From: Stratiolaelaps scimitus
Lineage: Eukaryota; Arthropoda; Arachnida; Mesostigmata; Laelapidae
Assembly: GCA_019614645.1 (NCBI GenBank)
Contig: JABWDB010000013.1
Coordinates: 434,001-498,000, forward strand
Length of the DNA: 64,000 nt
Direction of reading: 5' to 3'
The notes beneath the pieces were generated by a model that was not told the origin of the DNA, ran no database searches, and was given only the letters and a program-made list of their open reading frames with translations. This document shows, piece after piece, positions 57,701 through 64,000 of this stretch. Position numbers and translations under genes: made by a program. The stretch's first letter is position 1. Every line of letters starts with the position of its first letter.

Positions 57701-59140
57701 GTCAATAGTGCTAGCAAATAATAGCCGCGTCAGAGTGAGTCGTTGAAGTCTACGCGGCAACACACCTCGACCAAGGCTCTGTTCGTACCTTTGTTAAGCT
57801 TAACATCAGGCAGTCCGTGCGTCACAATGGGTTCTAACAGGACAATGGCGATGCCACCTAAACTTTCGTTAATGTCGATGGTTCACTTGCTGCGGTGGTG
57901 CTCGCAGTGCTACAGTTTCGTCCAAAATGACCTCTTCTCCGTGTTCAACGTTTATTGATCAGCAATCATCCATTAGTCATCATTTGTGCACAGATTCAAT
58001 TTCATTTTCGCGGGAGACCTATGAGATCTCTATCGCTATCAGTCCTGATCATGCCACGTGAGGTCATCTAGGGAAATGGCCATAGCACGGTATCTGTTTC
58101 TCATTAGAGATATGGTCGTTCATTTTGCTATTCGCATAGTTGTTATATAACAGTACCTAATACTGCATCAGCTGTATTGTGACGACGGCCACTACAATAA
58201 GCCTAAAAGTCACAAAGGAATAGCATCCCTATGTTTATTTACGTAATGTGTATCCATCGCAATAGGTCTAAAACAAGTATTGCCTCAGAGAAAGTTTTCA
58301 GGCAACTAATATTTCGCAAAAATTTCCTCACAAAATAAACTTGTAGAGAGGATGGGAAAAGTGAGTTTACGGGCCAGACTCAGCCGTACGTACCACACCG
58401 TTATATAGCTTTCATCATGTGCGAGATCATGGCGTCTATCCAGACTAATATTAAATCCTTATGCAAGCCGGCCGTCCAACAAAGCAGACCAGAGAGGCTG
58501 AATACGAACAGCAAGGAAAGACCCGTGGATCATTTACGTTGTTTAAGGTCAAGGCTGGATGAAGGCATTAAACGCGGACGACAGACCCCCCCACCAAACA
58601 CAGTCCAGCTGTTGTCCATTAAAATCACCAGCGATTCGGGCACCACCACCACGGCCAGGATCACCAGCAGCACGCTTTTCTAATAATAATAATTGTAAGA
58701 ATAATAATAGTAATAATACCAAACCAGTATGAGGCCGCGGCCGCAATGTCTGCCTCTGGCGCGAGCGAAAAGCTGATGAAGCATATAAGGCGAGGGCGTA
58801 ATTGTGCTACCACTTCGAAACGTACACCACCGCCGTGCGCCGGACGGTCTTATCCCGGTCTGCGTCCGTTGGCACAAAATGGTACCGAACCGTAAATGAG
58901 CGCAGAACGTCCCAATATACCACCACTGGCCCATACACGTGGCTCTAGCTCGTTTGGTCTCTCGCGTTCGCTTAATGGCCGCGCACTGGAAAGGTTAATG
59001 ACAACGGCGAGGATTTCTTGTCGATAATGCCCCGACAAACAGGCGCAGCGACACCGAACAACGAGGTCCCCGATTCCTTCCTTCTCACCTTCCTCACCTA
59101 CAGACATTTCTCTCTATTGCATACATAGTACCCTGAGGAC
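54735..59140. other. Unassigned sequence with GC-richer blocks
   Basis: No gene is recognised. GC-richer blocks lie at about 55500-55760, 56020-56600, 57480-57740 and 58420-59100. Open frames there, the longest 235 codons at 55941-56648 starting at TTG, show no known motif. TAA-type runs lie at 57368-57400 and 58680-58720. Confidence 0.35.
56021..56230 (+). other. Very tentative exon candidate with a membrane-like segment
   Basis: CTGTTCACTTGCAG, ending at about 56024, looks like a splice acceptor. One frame downstream contains ATIIATISTLSLLLATICGS followed by RRRG, the pattern of a single membrane helix with a basic stop-transfer end. The frame closes at TGA 56228-56230, after an AAT run. 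No second exon or family match supports it, and two other frames are also open. Confidence 0.1.
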
Positions 59141-59142
59141 GA

Positions 59143-59228
59143 CATTATATATATATATATATATACATATATCATATCAATGTTCTATGTTGTATAATAT
59201 ACATACATATATATATATATATATATTT
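59143..59228. repeat. Two AT microsatellites
   Basis: AT/TA runs at about 59144-59170 and 59204-59226 are separated by AT-rich unique sequence. Confidence 0.85.
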
Positions 59229-59391
59229 ATAACCATGACATTTGAGATCACTACATATAACTATCATTGGAGTTCTTTATCATCTTTCTTTATCTGAGGA
59301 TTCTTGCCAGGTACGAGTAAGGAAGAGAAAATAAGCAAAGGTGGCCCCGACAGGTCCTCATAGTAATACCTAAAGGTTAGGTGCTGAAGTC

Positions 59392-59472
59392 TGCCAGATA
59401 GGGGTAGAGCTAAGGGTCAGCTCAACGGTACAGTTTTCGAAGAAGAGGAACGAGAGAGAGAGAGAGAGCGAC
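59392..59472 (+). repeat. Family U copy with GA-rich tail
   Basis: CCAGATAGGGGTAGAGCTAA followed by GGGTCAGCTCAACGG matches the insert at 41.6 kb. It is followed by a purine tail AAGAAGAGGAACGAGAG and GA repeats. No flanking direct repeat was found. Confidence 0.55.
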
Positions 59473-59725
59473 TCATATTCGATGCATTCGGTGGAAGCAT
59501 CTGTAGAAGTACCTATGTTACAGCCAGATCAGACTAGAGACATCCGCTTGTCATTTACTTTCCTTCTACGGAATTTGTCATTCATTTGAACTTATGATTC
59601 GAACCCATTTTAACTGGCATTAAACAAATTTTGTCGAAACCTATGCTTTTCCAACAGCTAACATCCCTATAAACGCGTTTCTACACACCTTGAAATGCTG
59701 TATCTTTTTAAATAATGACCGAAAA

Positions 59726-60191
59726 TTAAGCAATATAATGCGGAAGGCGATCCACCCAATTTCGAATTTTTGCTCCTGCCTTGAAAAGCGTTCCCTGCAG
59801 GCTACGTTCTATGGATCTGAATAGGTGATAGTCTGATGGATCTATGCCAACCAAATCGGTGACAGTACGGAGCGTCGCCAAAGCAACATGGGCAATGTAA
59901 TAGCATTACATTTCTCTGTCCTTTGACCCTCCACGGCCGTTTCCTGTCAATATCTCGACTTCTGGGTTCCTGGCTGAGTTTATTTGTGTAACAGTCTGCG
60001 TTGACCAGGTTTTAGCAGTTCATAATAGAGCACCCACTCACTTCCGACCAAACTAAATGGAGAGCATTACCATAGTGCCATGAATTCTGGGTCAAAGCAC
60101 TCATTTTCACGTTGAGTATGATCGGATAAGGTACGATCATGTTCACATAGATTTTTTCATCTCCCGTAATAATTTTATGTAGATAATTCTT
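59726..60191 (-). pseudogene. mariner-family transposase, central and C-terminal part
   Basis: Read leftwards, HKIITGDEKIYVN matches the conserved TGDEKW block that contains the first catalytic Asp, with Trp changed to Ile. WVLYYELLKPGQ matches the WWD-x-x-GVVYYELL block, and AHVALATLRTVTDLVGIDP then SDYHLFRSIERSLQG matches RPHVA ... PSDYHLFRS. KIRNWVDRLPHYIA ends at a TAA at 59726-59728. At least two frame changes and two stops are needed. The second catalytic Asp region (HDNARPH) is worn to LHCPCC or NAITLP depending on frame. The N-terminal DNA-binding part is missing; another repeat lies just beyond the break at 60.2 kb. Inverted termini were not found. Confidence 0.8.
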
Positions 60192-60223
60192 GTTTTTTTT
60201 TTAAATTTTACTTTATTTTTTCG

Positions 60224-60285
60224 TAAGAACTTAAGCGTTGTGTAATCGCAGTTCCGCTAATAAAACCAAATGAAATGAAAAAGTA
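60224..60285 (+). repeat. Dispersed 3'-tail family T, next to mariner break
   Basis: AGAACTTAAGCGTTGTGTAA, TCGCAGTTCCGCTAATAAAA and CCAAATGAAATGAAAAAG match the family order seen at 49.0, 40.0 and 12.7 kb, with more divergence. It lies about 30 bases beyond the point where the mariner reading stops. Confidence 0.5.
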
Positions 60286-60289
60286 AAAG

Positions 60290-62420
60290 TTTCCTAAGAA
60301 AGCAAATGGGGTCCCATTTTCATTCAGGAAATTTGTGGTCGTGGCCATCCGGAACTTTCCTTGCAACGAAACTTTTTTCAATAGACCCTCTCTGACACTG
60401 CAGATAGCCCCACCACTTCGTACACAATCCTGGCTTTAAAATTTGAGCGGTGATAGGCAACAAAGATGTAAGCAAACCAGCAGGCGCGGAATGGGACTTA
60501 ATTTCAGCGAAGATTCTAATTTTTAGGTATTACGACGAGGAGATATCGGCGTCACCCTTGCTTTAGTTTTCAATCCAATACGCCTAATTCAACCATCTAA
60601 TTGGGTCATTGGCAGGACTCGCATGGTAAGCATTTGTTCGATCTAATTAGAAATACTGATAGAACTGGATTAAAAAACGGATTGTCGCGTCTCTGCTGGA
60701 GTTGAGCATCGACCTGACGAAAACGCCTTACCGCCTTTAACGGAATTCTCCGGGAGAGACGAAAGTCGTTGTTTCGATGATCAATTTCTTTGGTCCATTT
60801 CTCGCGTAATCCCTCTTTGAATCTCACGCGAAGGATTAAATTAAATACTTGAATAGTATTATTTAACCAAACGCGTCTGCCTAGCTAATAACAAGCGATA
60901 AGATCAGTGCCATAGGGTGCCCTCACGCAGAGACCATACAACCTCTGCTCTACGGAAAACCTTCTTAATGGTGATATTAACAAAAGCTACTAACGACTAC
61001 TTTACAAAATTAGAGTTAATATACAGTGGTTCGAAACCGGTGGCATGCATTGAAGCGGGCTCATTTATGCTGTAAGTTCCCTCACAGACGAACCCTGTAG
61101 TACCACAGCCAAGTGGCTGAAAATGCGGTAGAGTCCACCAAGGGAAATTAGACTGAGATTCAGCAGTGAGTTGAAAAACACTTTATAAAAAGAGAGATGA
61201 CCTCATCAAGGTCGGCAGCCTTATAGTTTTGTTAATACTAACATATAAGGCTATGAGGCAACTAGAACTTATGCCCCGGGCCGATGAGTTTTCCTAATAG
61301 ATCGGTTTATGTATGTATAAGACTGATGCTATATAGGTATAAGGGTTATACATATATAGAGAGGATATATGTATAAGACTGATAGTACTACAACATATAT
61401 CCCTCAGTTAATAGCTAACTTGCGTTGCAAAATCAACAGACATCCACGAAGTAAGTTTGTTGAAGAACCCGATTTGCTGTCAGCTATGTATATTGGATAA
61501 AGCTGAGGACTGGTGTACGACGTATGATATTATAGAGGCCCATCACGTCACAAATGCACATAAAGAACATTATTCGCAAATTGGCCCCTTCATCTTACAG
61601 CAACGGCAGCGTGAGAAAACACGAAAAAAAGTAACACAGAAAAACACCCAAATCTTCCATCCTAATATATTAATTAGAATACAATAATTAACAACTTGCA
61701 CGATACCGATGTTGTGACTAACCATTAATTAACATGACCTCTCCCGAAAGATAAAGCGAATCAAAACAAGCATATATTCGTAAATTTGCTTTTTTTCGCA
61801 GGGCGAACCGTGTCCTCTTTGGCCATATTCGAACGGTTTCATTGTGAGCAAAGAAGGACGTTTTATGAGCCAAACGTGACACGGGAGAGGAATTACGGAT
61901 TCGGTGGTTACTTCACTAAGATCATCACCATTTCGGAGAGAGCTTAGCAGAGCTTTAGGAGACTGCGCACTATGGAGAAACGAAAAGAAAAATATTGGCC
62001 AAAAAAACCCTTGAAGAACGCAAAGGAAGTTGGCCTCTCGAACAATAATCCGGATCTATCTAGAAGCGGTACCATTCCGCACCTAGATATGGTCACGCCT
62101 AGAGATCATGTGATTATCATGTATTCGAGTTATTTATCATATTCGAAGTAATCTAAGGACCGACTGCCCAAGCCCACGGCATATTGATAACCATGCCTTG
62201 CTGTTACTGAAAAACAATTACTTTAGGAAGGTCGCATGGTCATATACAGGCTTTAAGTATGCAGAGGTTTGGCTTGATTTATATTTGATGTACGGACCTC
62301 GCGTCGTGATAGCCGTTTATTACTCAAGTAGAGTGCGTACATTTATAAGACAATTGTAAGTAAGTATGAACGTATTAGCCAAAATAGAGCTGATGATTGA
62401 GTAATTTTGTAACATGATGT
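60290..62420. other. Unassigned sequence
   Basis: No gene is recognised. A short direct repeat TATGTATAAGACTGAT occurs at about 61312 and 61369. A stretch at 61800-61990 has no family match. The 5' end of the LINE at 62.4 kb may extend into this block. Confidence 0.35.
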
Positions 62421-62909
62421 ACAGTCGGTTTGTGGAAAATAAACACCGCTGCATGCTCCCATACAGCAACTGGTTTTGTCAAAAGGATCGATGCAGGTGA
62501 TCCGTCATTTAAGCTCACTACGATCTGCGTCCACCCTCTTCCATATGGGCTAAACCAAGACAATCAATCTGGCTCCCCTGAGCTGGACTCAGATGGCAGG
62601 GGCCGGATTCCCCTCGTATTCGGCGATTCGAGCCCCGTGAAATTTAGCGAAGACAGACAATCGTCTGTTACATTCTATTCTATACCGGCCGAAGTTGATG
62701 TTCGAAGAATGAAGGATTTGAGCGCAGTTGTGCGAAACTGCAACGAGGCCCTAAGAAATTTGTTCCATAGATTAGATCATAACTTTATAGGCCCAGAAAT
62801 CCCGTCAGATGGTTTTCGTGCCGACGGACTCCATTACAATGACTATGGTTGTATCATGGCAATAGCTAAAATCTCGACCTTAGTACACCGTTACTTGCTC
62901 CACGGTTAA
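62418..62909 (+). pseudogene. CR1-like LINE ORF1, C-terminal SGNH-esterase remnant
   Basis: An open frame of about 163 codons runs from a stop at 62415 to the TAA at 62907-62909 with no ATG at its beginning. The C-terminal stretch FRADGLHYNDYGCIMAIAKI fits block V of SGNH hydrolases, where the catalytic Asp and His stand as D-x-x-H followed by an N and a G. The preceding NCNEALRNLF and a lone Phe-Ile/Gly segment resemble the helix before it in LINE ORF1 esterases. CR1-clade ORF1 proteins commonly carry such an esterase. The N-terminal block with the catalytic Ser is not seen. The ORF2 endonuclease begins about 340 bases downstream, on the same strand, as expected. Confidence 0.6.
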
Positions 62910-63186
62910 TCTCCATCAACAATCGTAGATATCGCGCGCCTGCACGCGTGAAAAAAGGAAGGTATCAGAGAGAAAATGGAAAGAGGAAAGGAAGACATTC
63001 AAACTCTCGGCAATAGTCTGACACTGAGAAGAATGGCCATCATCGGCGTCGCGGGCATTTACTTGCTCACCCGAAGCTACCGAGTAACAGTGGATATCCC
63101 GCGGCCCAAAATGATCCCCACACTCATATCCCAGTCTGGGAACATCCACCGGACTTCCTATTTCAAAAACAGTTACTGCTCCATCA

Positions 63187-64000
63187 TTGTACGTGGACAA
63201 CCCCAGAAACCCTGCTATACCATCCACCACTCCCTCCTCCTCGTTACTGGCAAACTCCCTAACATGTTTATATCTTAATGCTCGATCCCTGACAAAACCC
63301 GATGCAGTTGACTCGCTACATGCGTACACATGCCTTCATAACATCTCCATTGTGCTGATAACAAAACCTTGGTTAGGCAAAGATGTATCAAATCGGGAGT
63401 TATCATGTGGGGATCGTTACAATGTTTTCCGGTGCGACCGGGACGCCAGGGGTGGCGGGTGCGTGTCCTTATAGCGAATAACCTGAAATGCTATGAGGTG
63501 AATATATTGTATGATGTAGAAATGGTTGCAATCGATTTGTGCTATAACCTTGACTTCATCCGTTTCGCATGCATCTACCCCACTAACGCCGGAAATGCTG
63601 CAGAGCGTAACCAGCGCATTGAGGCAGTCTGTCAGACCATGACCAAACTCTGTGACGTAACGAAACCAATTGTTATCCTAGGCGATTTTAGCCCCTGACA
63701 TTGACTGGTGCAATATAGTCCCCTTAGACTCGAACTCAATGAAGGCCAATAGTGTTGAAAATGGGCTTTACCAACTGATAACGGAGGTAATCCGTCCACT
63801 TAAACGCAATCCTAATTCTCAAGCCGTTTTTACCCATGGAAACACCTTAGATCTTCTATTTACGACCTATCCTTTTATTATCGATGAACTGTCTACTCTG
63901 ACCTCCCCGATACCCTCCGATTATAATGCGATAACCTTTATTGTACTGTTTGGTACAGTACTGTAAACGATGAAGGTGGCTATGATTTTTGGAGAAGAGA
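63187..64000 (+). pseudogene. CR1-like LINE ORF2, endonuclease domain, cut by window edge
   Basis: LTCLYLNARSLTKPDAVDSL is the usual start (LNARSL-x-x-K). ISIVLITKPWLGKDV stands where ITETWL is expected, so the catalytic Glu is replaced by Lys. Next come YNVFRCDRDARGGGC, KPIVILGDF and, after a one-base shift near 63694, PDIDWCNIVPLDSNS, which together make the GDFN-PDIDW block without its Asn. NTLDLLFTTYP matches the LDLV-x-T block and IPSDYNAITFIV the SDH-x-x-v block with Tyr in place of His. One frame change near 63475 and another at 63694 break the protein. RT would follow beyond 64000. Confidence 0.75.

Noticed and set aside
59595..59612. tRNA or SINE head from the exact B box GGTTCGAATC on the minus strand
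   Set aside because: No box A or foldable arms lie at the right distance. It falls in the 3' flank of the mariner remnant.
1..64000. A bacterial or phage reading of the window
   Set aside because: There is no dense gene packing, no ribosome-binding-site and start pattern, and the recognised elements (R1-like and CR1-like LINEs, mariner, tRNA-derived SINE-like repeats) are eukaryotic. Many of the open frames begin at GTG or TTG.

Overview
This window looks like non-coding chromosomal DNA from a eukaryote, most likely an arthropod; a mite or tick would fit, but nothing in the sequence proves it. There is no operon-like packing and no long host reading frame. Short AT and CT microsatellites are common. 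What can be recognised is almost all mobile-element debris: non-LTR retrotransposons of at least three lineages, a mariner DNA transposon, tRNA-derived SINE-like repeats and several families known here only by their 3' ends. I recognised no conserved host protein-coding gene. The window is best read as intergenic or deep intronic DNA.

Layout. 1-18.5 kb is mostly unassigned sequence carrying scattered SINE-like copies (about 4.0, 6.7, 7.3, 15.0, 15.8 and 16.0 kb), one 80-base retrotransposon stub with a target-site duplication (5.6 kb) and a few unproven small ORFs. 18.9-22.7 kb is a retrotransposon cluster. It holds a reverse transcriptase (RT) C-terminal fragment on the minus strand, an R1-clade element on the plus strand that keeps the ORF1 tail, endonuclease and ORF2 C-terminus but has lost its RT, a second R1-like 3' end, and a minus-strand CR1-like ORF2 whose RT segment is folded back into a roughly 120-base inverted repeat. 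26.8-29.3 kb holds another R1-like 3' end and two decayed RT fragments on opposite strands. 33.34-34.78 kb is a second R1-like copy, minus strand, truncated inside the RT domain and apparently flanked by a short target-site duplication. 37-40 kb holds SINE-like repeats, a tRNA-Thr-like sequence and tandem repeats. 40.5-45.6 kb has GC-richer blocks, two perfect or near-perfect hairpins nearby (36.9 and 44.7 kb), and a tiny retroposon stub with a 14-base target-site duplication (41.6 kb). 47.8-50 kb has weak LINE fragments. 54.56-54.73 kb is an R1-like 3' stub sitting between inverted flanks. 59.7-60.3 kb is a mariner transposase remnant interrupted by another repeat. 62.4-64.0 kb is the start of a CR1-like LINE (ORF1 esterase tail, then ORF2 endonuclease) that runs off the right edge.

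The main biology is therefore retroposition: repeated short insertions from a few 3' ends, with target-site duplications still visible in three places. The two R1-like copies are complementary wrecks: one keeps endonuclease and C-terminus, the other keeps RT motifs. All recognised element ORFs here are broken.
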